A DNA stretch of 62,000 bases, taken from NCBI GenBank assembly GCA_029204225.1, contig CM055101.1, forward strand, positions 2,162,528 to 2,224,527. Reading direction: 5' to 3'. The DNA comes from Diphasiastrum complanatum. Taxonomy: Eukaryota; Streptophyta; Lycopodiopsida; Lycopodiales; Lycopodiaceae. A program made the position numbers and the translations under genes. This document shows positions 11,621 to 22,710 of the stretch, piece after piece (the first letter of the stretch is position 1; each line of letters opens with the position of its first letter). The notes under the pieces are model-generated. The model searched no databases. It was not told the origin of the DNA and worked only from the letters and a program-made list of their open reading frames with translations.

Positions 11621-13500
11621 ACCAGCCCATTGAGATCAAACCAAACCTCAATGAGCTCACCAGTGAGATCTTCCTTGCCTTGGAGAAATTGCCACTTGAG
11701 TTGCTCCATGTAGTCTTCTTCATCCAACCCTTTGCCATCTTGATCATGCATGAACACTCCACCACAATCATAGCAACCTTTGAGTTGATGAAGAGATGTA
11801 ATATCCATGCCTTGAATCTTCCCAAGAGTCACTCTTCCTTTGCCCTTTCCTTCACAAGACTCCCTCTTAATGATCACACCGCAAAAGTTAGCAATCTCCC
11901 TCTTGATAGTTGCATCATAAGAAATGGAAGATTCTTGAACATTAGAAGCCATGAAAAGAATACATAGTTCCTTCAACATAAGAATGACTGAAGTACTTTT
12001 TCTTGTCAAACCTGGACTTCTAATCAATGATATAGGTAATGATAATGAACCCTCACTATCATTCACAAAAGCATCATTCAGAGTACATCCTACTTTGAAC
12101 ACTGCACATTCATCTCTCCCTTTTGACTTGAGATCTTCCTCACCAAGTCTCATGATAGAACCTTTTGATCTACTTTCTTTATGAATACATGTGACATCAC
12201 TTGTTTCACAAATGACTTTTTTGGACTCATCACATAAAGATACAAAAGAAACTTTTTCTTCAATCATGCTCAAAGCACCATCTCTTTCCAAATGAGTAAA
12301 TAAGTCATTAGCATTAACCAGTTCCAAAGAAGAGTTTTCATCACCTCCATTGATGAAGTTAGCTCTCTTCTTACCTTTTTCATTTTTGCACTTGCCATGT
12401 AGTTCCATTGAAGAGCCACCAAGACTTGGAAATCTATGAGTAGAAGAGTTCAAACATGACACTAATTTAGCACCACCAGACTCCATTTGACTAGTAGGTA
12501 GCACTAGTCCATCTTCAAGATCCAATGGATCCAAAACATTGATCATAGATTCACCAAAAGTTGTCAAGTTAGCACAACAATTACTATCTCCAAGAAGCTC
12601 ATTAGATCTCAACCTAGATCTAGCATAGGGAAGTTCTTTAGACTTTGCATAAGATCTACCAATCTTATTGATGCTAGGGATTGACTTTTGAAAGTTGAGA
12701 GAACCACCAACATCCATTTCATTCCTCTTGTTAGACATAACAAATGCATCAAGCTTGTAAAGTCTACCTTGTCTATTGCCCATAGCAATCAAGACATATC
12801 CCTTAGTAATGAAGCAAACATCCCCAACAAACTTTGTCTTGTACCCTTTTTTTAACATTTGACCAACATTTAGCAAATTCCTTGAAAGTGAAGGAATGTA
12901 AAGAACACCATCAAGCCTTAAATTCCTATTAGTAGAAAGGCAAATAGGAATTGAGCCAATACCTTTGATCATACACTCACCACCATTTGGCATGTGAACG
13001 ACTTTCTTGGTCCCAACATAAGAGATCACAAAAGTAAAGAACTCCTTGTGACTAGTCATGTGTGAACTAGATCCACTATCTATCCACCATGAATCCTTGT
13101 CACTTCCACTTGACATTAGACTTGAAGAACACATCATGGGAGAATCACAAGAATCTAGATCCTCATTAGAAGTACAAAAGTTGTTTTGCTTGCTACCTTC
13201 ATTACTTTGCTTCTTATGACATTCATTTGCAAAACGACCTTTTATCCCACAATAAAAGCACTTGAACTTTGACTTGTCTTTCTTTCTAAAAGAAGTAGAA
13301 GAAGAGGAGGAAGAGTGATCATCATGATCCGAGTTACCACCTTTGGACCATTTCCCTTTGCCTTTACCTTTGCCTTTGACTTTGCCTTTTGTGAAGAAAG
13401 CCTCTTCACTTTCACCTTGCAAGGATGCACCATCAAGCTTTGATTGCAGCCTATGTTCTTCAGCCAATAAGATTTCTTGAAAGTCAACCACACTTGGCAA
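11617..13500 (-). CDS. Copia gag-protease fused to an unfamiliar ORF (627 aa)
   Basis: Residues 1-240 are ordinary copia Gag C-terminus and protease. The zinc knuckle is CFYCGIKGRFANEC (C-X2-C-X4-x-X4-C, with the usual His replaced by Arg), followed by the protease core WWIDSGSSSHMTSHKEF and LLNVGQMLKKGY. From about residue 255 (after GRLYKLDAFVM, near 12740) the expected integrase zinc-binding segment does not appear. About 370 residues follow with no pol motif, including CYDCGGVFMHDQDGKG near the C-terminus, and they stay open to 11617. A frame this long, among otherwise broken retroelements, suggests recent insertion or coding constraint. It may be captured host sequence or a novel element protein; I do not recognise it. 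Confidence 0.6.
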   Translation of the reverse strand: MPSVVDFQEILLAEEHRLQSKLDGASLQGESEEAFFTKGKVKGKGKGKGKWSKGGNSDHDDHSSSSSSTSFRKKDKSKFKCFYCGIKGRFANECHKKQSNEGSKQNNFCTSNEDLDSCDSPMMCSSSLMSSGSDKDSWWIDSGSSSHMTSHKEFFTFVISYVGTKKVVHMPNGGECMIKGIGSIPICLSTNRNLRLDGVLYIPSLSRNLLNVGQMLKKGYKTKFVGDVCFITKGYVLIAMGNRQGRLYKLDAFVMSNKRNEMDVGGSLNFQKSIPSINKIGRSYAKSKELPYARSRLRSNELLGDSNCCANLTTFGESMINVLDPLDLEDGLVLPTSQMESGGAKLVSCLNSSTHRFPSLGGSSMELHGKCKNEKGKKRANFINGGDENSSLELVNANDLFTHLERDGALSMIEEKVSFVSLCDESKKVICETSDVTCIHKESRSKGSIMRLGEEDLKSKGRDECAVFKVGCTLNDAFVNDSEGSLSLPISLIRSPGLTRKSTSVILMLKELCILFMASNVQESSISYDATIKREIANFCGVIIKRESCEGKGKGRVTLGKIQGMDITSLHQLKGCYDCGGVFMHDQDGKGLDEEDYMEQLKWQFLQGKEDLTGELIEVWFDLNGLV

Positions 13501-13991
13501 GACTCTTTGAATGGAAAAAATTTACACAAGGTTAGCATGTTCATCTAGCAAACCATTCAACATAACCTGGACTATTTCACCATCTTTTATGTTTTCATCA
13601 ATACATGCTAGATCATCACTTAAGGACTTAACCCTCAAGACAAATGCATGAGCACTTTCACCCTCTCTTTGCCTACTAGAAAATATTTGCCTGCTTAGGG
13701 TCAATACCCTAGATGTGGACTTTGATTCAAAGAGCTTCTTCAAGGCATTCCATGCCTAACTTGCACTTTGACTAGTACCAACTTCCTTGAGAAGTTCATT
13801 GGTAACATTCATTTTAATGATATAAAGAGCCCTTTTGGCCTTCTTATCAAACCTTTGTTGCTCTTGAACTATGGGTGGTCTCTGAGTTCATTCAACTCAA
13901 GTAAGGATTCCATCCTCACTTTCCAGGTAGAGTAGTTTGCTGAACTCAACCTATCATTAGTTTCTAACATGATCCCACCATTGGGAGCCAT
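13501..13991 (-). pseudogene. Copia Gag N-terminal part, frameshifted
   Basis: Collinear with the Gag at 22711-23640. It begins MASNGGIMLE at the ATG complementary to 13989-13991, then LSSANYSTWKVRMESLLELN. Compared with the plus-strand copy it lacks about 40 bp after ELNEL and has frameshifts or stops. An open piece at 13522-13743 carries the conserved ESAHAFVLRVKSLSDDL. Confidence 0.7.
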
Positions 13992-15149
13992 GAATATAAT
14001 GATTCTTCAACTTTTAGGCTCTGTCCTAATGCACCTAGCACTCACTTTCCTCTCAACAAATGATGGATAAGGAGATTTCAGAAGATCTAGGACCCTAAAA
14101 CACTTCTATCTTGAACCTAGCTGGTTTTCAAGCATAGAAAGGAAGATTGAAAACACATGCAACACTTTGCACACACTAAGAATGGATTACAACTCAAACC
14201 AACCTGAACACACTCTTGCTTAATTTCTCAAACTTTCCATCAAGTGACCAAATCAAGTTATGGTGTGAAGAGTTACTTGCATTCTTAGAAAATACAAAAG
14301 ACTAGGCTGCCAAGAATACCTAGAATTGAACAAACTTGATCAACATATGATCAACACGCTAAGATATTGATTCAACCTATAAAACCACGTGTAAACCACA
14401 CTTCTAAAAGTTTATAAACTCCAGTAAGTGATAAATACAAGCTTTAGAGGTGAATGAAAGAGCACACTTAGTGAATCACAAGACTAGCTTCACTAGCTTG
14501 TCAAATCTTGGTGTTTAGATGTAGATCTAAGATCACTTCACATGAGAATGTTCCTCAACCTGTTAAGAACCTGAAAACACATTTGCATAATGGTTAAAAC
14601 CTTCCAGCAAATGCTCCAATCAAATTACATTAGGAGAGTTACTTACATGCTCAACAAAGTACACCAAAATTTATGCAAAAGATTGTTGACAATCTGCTCA
14701 CCCAAAAGGGGATCTTTCATCCAAGTGGGAGCTTTGCTCATCCTTTTGGAGAAATACAAAATCACTCAAAGAGTATTTGTCATCCACTTAAGGAGAAGGT
14801 TCATCCACCTAAGGAGAGTGTTCATCCACAAAGGAGAGTGTTCATCCACAGAAGTGGAGATTGTCAACAATACATTGAACATAACATTGTTAGTATGGAA
14901 TATGCACAAGCCTCACAATCAACAAATGATTAGGTGTTATGATCCAATCCAAAATAGCTTCTTCTCAGCCTCTGATCTTCAATAGACCTGAAATATGCTT
15001 TTGATCCACAAGTTCAACTCACAAAACAAAGTTTCGTAAGATTTGATCAACAATGCAATGCATAATCATGCTAGAACTTGATCAAACATCCAAATATCAC
15101 CATAAATGGAAACCTTACTAAAAATAACAGCCAACTAGCTCTGATACCA
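13992..15149 (-). mobile_element. Copia 5' leader and primer-binding site, minus strand
   Basis: Positions 15138-15149 are the complement of TGGTATCAGAGC (tRNA-Met primer site), next to the LTR. The 1.1-kb leader is collinear with 21551-22710 of the plus-strand relative. At about 14781-14855 it holds a short tandem repeat built on a unit containing TTCATCCAC and AAGGAGA, also present in the relative (about 21837-21890). Confidence 0.75.
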
Positions 15150-15570
15150 TGTGAGAAAAATGGATCTTGAATGGATCCAAACTCCCAAAATACTTGGCTA
15201 AGATCTTTGCACAACAAGCTACAAAGGCTAGAAATGGCAAAGCATCCTAATGCTACCTTTGATACACATGAACTTGACAAAGCAATCAAGAGACAAAAGA
15301 AAATAATAAAAGTTACTGATGGCAGCCAAAAACAACAGCATACCAGCCCTACAACAACAGCCTATCACTTTTGAAAACCTCTTAAGATCATACACAAAAG
15401 CTTGAAGACAATACACAAAGCAATGTTCTCAATGGAGGAAAAAACTGTGACAATGATCTATTGATCTCTCTCAACAATACAATAAGTTTCTCCAACCTGT
15501 TCTCCACAAATTTCAGCCTAATATAGGTGAGAGAGATGACTCTCTCTCCTCTCTCTAGAACTTAGGACCC
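15150..15570 (-). mobile_element. Copia LTR, family C copy (5' truncated), minus strand
   Basis: The 3' end of the LTR (minus-strand ...TTCTCACA) abuts the primer site. The sequence matches the 655-bp LTR at 20884-21538, inverted, up to about 15570, where similarity stops within a GA/CT-rich patch. The upstream 200 bp of the LTR have been lost or replaced. Confidence 0.75.
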
Positions 15571-16380
15571 AAATTTAGGGCACCAGTAGCCATAACCACA
15601 AGGATCTTGTATGGTGTCTTCAAGCACTCTCTTCCCAAAGGCCATTGGTTGAGCCTTTAGGATCCATCTGCAACTGGTTGGTCTTCACGGCAACATCCTC
15701 ACATAAGCTGGTGTCTTCATACCTGCATCAACCCACCCGTGACCTAATTGGCAAATTCTCCCAACCCATCAGATTAAAAGGCGTGCCCATCTCAGACCCA
15801 TGCATGGAGGGATATGCAAATGCATTTTTGAGTGATTTAGCATGGATGCAGGTTACCAGTGCTGGGTCTAATATTGCATGATCGCAGTGTGCATGTGCAT
15901 TGCAGCTTCAAAAAGATTTCACAGATCGAAGACTAGATTTGCTCTTGTAAACATCATCGATCTAAATGAGATGTTCCTAGCTTGAATCCAAAGTGCGTAA
16001 AAATGATTTAGCAATGTGAACCTTTTTTTTTTTCAGTGCTTTATCCATTGGGCAATGGAGTCACTCCCCTCCCCACTGCAATGTTTTCATTGCCAGATTT
16101 TTCCTCTCTTAACCCCCCATATGCTTCTATGTCAGTCAAATGTATGCCCATTACAATAATGCACAATGCCCTATGCAGATCAGAGTATACGCAGAGTGCA
16201 TGGATATGGATGCATTCATTCAACCGTGCAATCAATTGGTCCAATCACACCATGACTGTATGATGCAAGTGCAAAGGTGGTGGGTGCAAATGCTTTTGAC
16301 TCCTGGATCATCTGGTTTCTGCACTCCAGCAACGGTTAGTGCATACAGTAACAATAGTTCTTTTTTTTTTCATAACATAT
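15571..16380. other. No recognisable gene
   Basis: Unclassified sequence between the truncated copia LTR and the transposase-like relic. It has short frames on both strands and poly-T runs at about 16023-16034 and 16361-16370. It may include the end of the DNA transposon whose relic lies to the right. Confidence 0.35.
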
Positions 16381-16745
16381 AGACAGGAAGAAATTCACCA
16401 AAGCTCCAGTACCATCATGGATAAAAGTATCAACATTTACTACCATTTGGTCATCTATTGTCTCTTCTTGGTAAATGAATAAGCATTGTATATCAAATGA
16501 TTCTTGGTCAAATGCCTTAGGTGGGAGTTCATGAATCTTGTCGCTTTCTGGTTTTGTTACACAGCAGCCTATGGATCTAGAATTAGGGGGGTAACATACA
16601 GGGGTTGTCCATACTATGGCATCTACTTCTGCATGGTCTAAGTCGCTCTCATTGCTCTCGTCAGGAGGCTTAGGCTGATTACTGGATGCGAAAGACCTTT
16701 CCTCCTCAGACTCAGCGGGTCTCCCAAGATTCACCTGCCGACTGC
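16381..16745 (-). pseudogene. Minus-strand open frame, possibly 3' exon of the transposase-like relic
   Basis: Open for about 120 codons, starting just after an acceptor-like TGCAGTCGGCAG (minus strand, about 16735-16746). The protein is acidic and Ser/Pro-rich (GRPAESEEERSF, then SNESDLDHAEVD), then has QESFDIQCLFIYQ. I recognise no domain. It could belong to the gene at 17018-18549 or be independent; the link rests only on strand and proximity. Confidence 0.3.
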
Positions 16746-17017
16746 ACTCTTCTACTTACTCCTTTCTAGGTGGGTCTGTTCATGACTCTTTCTTGGTTAC
16801 CATTAGTACTCTCGTCCTAGTCCTCTTGGGGATGAGTGTTCTTATTGAGTGTCGCGAGGTCTCTTGTTGTTGGTCTTGCCTTGTCTATCTTGAGGAGTCC
16901 ATTTAAGCTTTTCGATCTGTGAAGCTTTGTATATAGCACAAGGAAGTTCTAATTCTTAGATAGATAGCAATTGGTTAGAATGATATGAAAAGAAATTGTC
17001 CAATGGAATATACAGAC

Positions 17018-18549
17018 CTGGGATCATAAACATGGGCTGCCATTGTGGTCCAGCCACGTATTCTTTTAACATGATCAAAACATATCCATGAGTGTTCCAG
17101 CGCACCACCCTTCTGCATTTGTTTGACAATAGTCACACCTGAAGCCGGCCCAACAGTTGACATCTTGAAGATAAAACATCTTTCATTATCGATATCTAAA
17201 ACTTGCCAAGGGAACAAGGATCCTTGGAAATAGTCATACTGAATCCACGGAATCCATGTTGGGTTGATTGTTGGTTCAACATGACATTATCCAGTGAAAG
17301 AACTAGTCATTAGCACACAACAAAACATGTAAAATGTATTTTTTTTTAAAAATTGTTAATGAAAACAATCCAGACAGATAAATTTTTCTATACCACCTTC
17401 TTTGATTCGTCAAGGATTGTAATTGGTCCAACATAGCTGAAAATCTATCAACATCCAACATCTCAATCATAGAGCCATTTTCAGAGAGCAACTGATTCAT
17501 TATCAACTCCTTTGCAACCTCTTTTTCAATTTTCTTTTGTCCCACACCAGGCAAATTAGAAACTTGATCTTCAACTAGATTTTTGATAGTATTCTGTGTA
17601 TGCAAACATTCACCTTCAGCCACCTCATGACAATGTGACCCTAAATGAATTGCGAACCTTGTATACCAAACATCATGTGGTACAACATAATATATTTTGG
17701 TAGGACAAGACCCAACACATGTTGGTCTAAAACTACAATGATAACACAAAAATCCACCATGATGTTTCTACACGGTACCAAGAGGACAACGCACGCTCAA
17801 TCTTCCCTTCCATTTGGTTATGTTTGCATTTCCAAAAGATTGTAAATTGTTGCACAATTTGTTCTCGCATATGAAAGAGCCTCCACAATACGACTTTCGA
17901 ACATCACCGGCAAAACCATAAATAGTGGTTGTTACATAACGAACCCAAGGGTGGCCATTCTTGCTCTGTTCCATTCCCTCCATTGAACTGTGTTTTTCAT
18001 AAATGTTTGGCAATTCATAGATGACATCACCATCGATTTTGCCTGGAAGCTCATCCACAATGAGAATATTTTTCACTCCATTAACAAGCTTTCGTAATTG
18101 GCTGTTGATGGGAAGACTATTGATCAAGTCAAATACATGCATTGTGTCTGATACCTGAGTGGTTGTACTGGGAGGTTTTTGTGTAACAGGAGAAGGACTT
18201 GCATCCCAATGTGGATTGGGAGATGTGTCGTGATCCAAATCCATTATAAACATTGCATCTTGATCTACGTGATTGGATCTTTGCAAACTAGATTCAAGTT
18301 GTATAGAAATGGTTTTGCTTAGACTATTTTCGACAACGAAAAAATTTGTATCATAATGTTCAAATGTTCCACAAGGAATCAAAATGGGTGCTCTGACAGA
18401 TATTTGAGAGATTGAATGATAGGCTTGAAAGTTCTGATTTGCCAGCAAAAAACGTGTGTTGATCACATCCTCCGCAGTCCTTGTGCTATCTCCATCCTCT
18501 CCTTCATAGAAGAATTCCGAGTCACAAAACATGATCCTTATGGTTGCCA
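17018..18549 (-). pseudogene. Transposase-like gene, two exons, decayed
   Basis: Exon 1 (18549-17397) starts MATIRIMFCDSEFFYEG. It holds a cysteine-rich segment (ENKLCNN..., RPTCVGSCPTKI) and then RFAIHLGSHCHEV, resembling the DNA-binding plus His-rich region of some plant DNA-transposon proteins. Exon 2 (17302-17018) has FPWQVLDIDNERCFIFKM, HSWICFDHVKRIRGWTTM and HVYDPR, which I associate with a DDE-type transposase family seen in land plants. The intron at 17303-17396 is GT...AG and joins in one frame. An in-frame TAG after LGTV, and a TAA just after the splice, kill it; the first fits TGG changed to TAG. Family assignment is from memory of motifs, so treat it as tentative. An upstream in-frame ATG at 18577 gives nine extra residues. 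Confidence 0.45.
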
Positions 18550-18577
18550 TGAAACCTTGAATTTGGAAGCTGATCAA

Positions 18578-19480
18578 TAAAACTCACGAGAGAAAAAAGT
18601 AGTCCGAAGAGAGAGAATTCTACACCAAGGAATGCTTGCATATAAATGTTCAACTTCATAGAGTGTGTGTGTAGTGGTATGTTAAAGATGTTGAGTTGAA
18701 ATCGATAACATTAACTAGGAGAATTAATGCCAATAATGGCTTACACGAACCACAAATTTGCCCTGGCCAGCGCCCCACAAGTAGATCTATACTAATAATT
18801 GCCAGCACCCCACAAGCAGATTATCGAGCTCTAAGCTTTGCAAACTCCTCGCATTTCAAGAAACGTGGAGAGGTTTTACCATACATTGAAATGTCTATCA
18901 AATCTACATTTATGAGATTTGAGATCTGAGGCAAGTAGTAGGTTGATTTGACACTGTAGCTATATTTTTTCGATGGATGGTTTTTTCCATGTATAAATAT
19001 TGATGGAAAAGAGAATGAAAGGATCATAAATTAAACCAACAATTTATTATTGGCTAATTTGAGAAAACACCTATTTTATTGTTTTGTAGAAATAAATATT
19101 TTTTCACAACAACTGAACTACATGTCGCTCCAGGCTTAAAAATTAACCTAGAAGAATTCAAGGTAATTTTATTTTTAGAAAAGCTCAATAGCACTATCAT
19201 ATATTCACAACTATACATATGTCGTGACATTCATTACTAGCGGCTATCTTTAGGCAGTGATTGTTGGATTACTAGCGACTATCTTTAGGCAGTGATTGCT
19301 GGATTACTAGCGGCTATCTCTAGGCAGTGATTGCTGGTAGTGGGATATCTTCCTATTAAATTTCACAACTTTTTGTGTTTGCCACACCAACCGTTATAGC
19401 TGGCATGCATTAAGAATTAAACCCAATGTCAGTTCATACTATTTTCCATCCAATTGTTATTCCACACACAGTTTTCAGTT
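18578..19480. other. Upstream region of transposase-like relic, with fold-back fragments
   Basis: No gene. At about 18749-18810 it holds pieces of the fold-back family seen at 24000-25720 (TTTGCCCTGGCCAGCGCCCC, then GCCAGCACCCCACAAG). This hints that the relic and the fold-back elements may be related. The tandem repeat at 19233-19337 is listed separately. Confidence 0.4.
19233..19337. repeat. Tandem repeat, 3 x 35 bp
   Basis: Three head-to-tail copies of a 35-bp unit beginning ATTACTAGCGGCTATCTTTA, each differing at one to three positions. Too short an array for a satellite; a local minisatellite. Confidence 0.9.
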
Positions 19481-20201
19481 CTAGTGGTCAAGAACTCTCG
19501 CAGAGGATTCTAAAGTTCCATCTCAGTGAGACCAGGACACAAAGAGCTTGCGAGAGTTAGTCTGATTCCAGTGAGCAGAAAATTGGATTTAAGTGAAGAT
19601 CCAACAAATCCTTCCAGTAAGAACTCTTGCAGACCCTCTCAATCGATTCAGAATGGCAATTTACATCAGTGATGAAGTTTGCGAGAGTTAGTGTGAAGAT
19701 CTGGTGAAGATCAAGCCAAAAATGTGGTTTTGAACCCTCGCAGATAGTGAAATTTTCACTTCTTACGAAAGTTAACTCTCGCAAAGAATTCTATAGTGAG
19801 ATCTACCTAGATCCAGCTACTGTGAACCTTGCGAGAGTTACTTCCCAGAGATCTGAAAGATATCAAGTTTTTTACCTGCAAAAATAGCTTAAGAACCCTC
19901 TCACAAGATAACCCTCGCAGACAAGACCAGTGGAAGATCTGCATTAGATCCAACTACTATCAAAATCTCAGGTCAATCAGTGCAAAGAGCAAAAAGTTAT
20001 CAAGGAAAAACCACTGTAAAAGGCCTAAAATTCACTTCCAACTGATCAGATTGATCAGATCCTTGAAGATCCAGACTGCATCCTACTGTATAAGCAAGAT
20101 CCAATCACTTTGGAACCCACCATCAAATGAATCTGAGATCGGGATGATCAATAGCACGAAGGATAGCAAATCAGACACCACACCTTCCCAGATTAGCAGT
20201 T
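19481..20201 (+). mobile_element. Probable gypsy 5' region (LTR/leader)
   Basis: Directly upstream of a gypsy Gag frame. The words GCGAGAGTT, CTCTCGCAG and related forms recur many times, as they do in the spacers at 26003-27000 and 47408-48420 that follow gypsy integrase. This suggests one gypsy family. I could not fix an LTR end or a primer site. Confidence 0.4.
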
Positions 20202-20883
20202 GTGCAACAAGAGGCAGAACCGGAACCAGCACCAATGGATCCAATGGGCCAACCCATACCTGTTGCTCCCTTGCAAGCAGTCCGGAGAGCACCATGGATG
20301 GAGATACCAAAATACGACTGGTCATCAAATCCCATCCGATTCCTCCAGATCTACGAGCAAGCTTGTGAAATCTACGACGAACGGACACCTGCGGAGAAGC
20401 TGATGCTCTTCCCTATGTTCTTACTAGCAGTGGCTCATGATTAGTTTTTCAACCTATCAAAGGAAGAGAAATCCACCTGGGAAGCGATTAAAGCAGCTCT
20501 CATTACGCGCTTTAAACCAAGAAAGTTCCTGGAAGACCCGTTTCTCCTACTGTGCAAAGTCAAGATGGGAAAACGAGAAAGGGTCCGGGACTATATTGAA
20601 TGGGTCAAACATCTATGATCCGAGTGCAGTGTAGCCCTGACTCCCGATCATGCGGTGATCATGTGGTTCCTAGCCGGATTACCACAAAGCATCAGAAGAG
20701 AACTGAAACGACGGGAGCAGTACGCTACTCTGCAAGAAGCTATGGAAGATGCCATCAGGGAAGAGGATGAGGGATCTTACGACGAATATCTTTCCACCCA
20801 CACTCCTACTCCCTCGATCGCATCATCATCATCAAACACATCCATTCTATCCTCAAAATTGCTACTGGAGCAAATGACAAAAT
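20202..20883 (+). pseudogene. Ty3/gypsy Gag (retrotransposon gag domain), interrupted
   Basis: One frame runs from 20202 with two in-frame stops (at 20442 and near 20617). It carries the capsid-type gag pattern: a proline-rich start, IPKYDWSSNPIRFLQIYEQA, TWEAIKAALITRF, RVRDYIEWVKHL and GLPQSIRRELKRRE. It ends abruptly at 20883, where a copia LTR begins, so protease and pol are not joined to it here. No zinc knuckle is reached. Confidence 0.7.
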
Positions 20884-21550
20884 TGTGAAAATTGTCAACA
20901 TTTCCTAGCTAGTTTGAGGCCTAAATTGGCTAAAATTGTAAATAGTTTTGGTTCTGGAGTTTCACACGTGTGAACCAGGCCACAATGTTTTTATTTACTG
21001 TATTTTTTCAGTATGATGAAGTGTCAAACTTCATACCCTTCAAAATGAGACCATTTTGATGTATTTTGGTCATATAAGCCATTTTTAGCTATTTTTCCTA
21101 TATAGGGAATATCTAGGGTCAAGTACCTTCTAGAGAGAGGAGAGAGAGTCATCTTCCTCATCCATAAATAGTAGGGAAGTCGTGGAGAACAGGTTGGAGA
21201 AACCTTTTGTATGCTTCATTGAGATCAATAGATCATTGTCATTGTTTCTTCCTCCATTGAGAGCATTGTTGTGTGTATTGTCTTCAAGCTATTGTGTATG
21301 ATCTTAGGTGCTTTCCAAAAGTGGTAGGCTGATGTATTATGGACTGTATAATGCTATTTTGGGCCGCACTTGATGTTTATGGAAGTTTCCATTTGTGGTA
21401 AATGCTTTTTGATCAAGTTCTTTGCATTCTAGGTAGCATAGAATGTGTTGCCAATTCCTAGCTTATGTAGTTTGGAGTGCAAGCATTCAAGCCAATGATC
21501 TTGGAGTTTAGATCCACTTAGGATCTGTATTTTTCACATGGTATCAGAGC
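20884..21550 (+). mobile_element. Copia 5' LTR (family C, complete, 655 bp) and primer-binding site
   Basis: The LTR spans 20884-21538, starting TGTGAAAATTGTC and ending TTTTTCACA (inverted TGTGA/TCACA ends). Positions 21539-21550 are TGGTATCAGAGC, the tRNA-Met primer site. It interrupts gypsy gag. Related LTRs in inverse orientation lie at 15150-15570 and 61508-62000. Confidence 0.9.
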
Positions 21551-22710
21551 TGGTTGGCTTCTATTTACAGTAAGTATTCCATTTTTGGTGATATTTGGAT
21601 GTTTGATCAAGTTCTAGCATGATTTTGCATTGCTTTGTTGATCAAATCTTACTAACCTTTGTTTTGTGAGTTGAACTTGTGGATCAAAAGCATATTTCAG
21701 GTCTATTGAAGATCAGAGGCTGAAAAGAAACTATTTTGGATCAGATCATAACACCTAATCATTTGTGATTGTGAGGCTTGTGCATATTCAATACTAACAA
21801 TGTTCTTTTCAATCCTATTGTTGACAATCTCCATTCTTGGATGAACACTCTCCTTAAGTGGATGAAACTTCTCCTTAAGTGGATGACAAATGCTCTTTTG
21901 AGTGAGTTGTAATTCTCCTAAAGGCTGAGCAAAGCTCCCATTTGGATGAAAGATCCCCTTTTTTGGGTGAACATATTGTAAGCTCCATTGTGAAGAGCAT
22001 ATTGTAAAGATTGTCATCAATTTTGGCATAAATTTTGGTGTACTTTGTTGAGCATGTAAGTAACTCTCCTTATGTAATTTGATTGGAGCATTTGCTGGAA
22101 GGTGTTAACCATTATGCAAGTGTGTTTTCAGGTTCTTAACAGGTTGAGGAACATTCTCATGTGAAGTGATCTTAGATCTACATCTAAACACCAAGATTTG
22201 ACAAGATAGTGAAGCTAGTCTTGTGATTCACTAAGTGTGCTCATTCATTCACCTCTAAATCTTGTATTTATCACTTGCTGGAGTTTATAAACTTTTAGAA
22301 GTGTGGTTTACATGTGGTTTTACAGGTTGAATCAATATCTTAGTGTGTTGATCATATGTTGATCAAGTTTGTTCATTACTAGGTAATCTTGGCATCCTAG
22401 TTTTGGGTATTTTCTAAGAATGCAAGTAACTCTTCACACCATAACTTGATTTGGTCACTTGCTGGAAAGTTTGAGAGCTTAAGCAAGAGTGTGTTCAGGT
22501 TGGTTTGATTTTGTAATCCATTCTTAGTGTGTGCAAAGTGTTGCATGTGTTTCAATCTTCCTTTCTATGCTTGGAAACCATCTAGGTTCAAGATAGAAGT
22601 GTTTTAGGGTCCTAAATCTTCATAGATCTCTTTATCTATCATTTGTTGAGAGAAAAGTGAGTGCTAAGTGCTTTAGGACAGAACCTAAAAGTTGAAGAAA
22701 CATTAGAATC
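21551..22710 (+). mobile_element. Copia untranslated leader
   Basis: 1.16 kb between primer site and Gag ATG, collinear with the leader at 13992-15137 of the minus-strand relative. It includes the short tandem repeat near 21837-21890. No gene on the plus strand; an antisense open frame at 21703-22029 reflects this repeat. Confidence 0.7.

Noticed and set aside
11680-12184. Plus-strand frames opposite the copia chimera
   Set aside because: Antisense shadows of the longer minus-strand frame.
20083-20388. 101-codon minus-strand frame
   Set aside because: Antisense of gypsy Gag.
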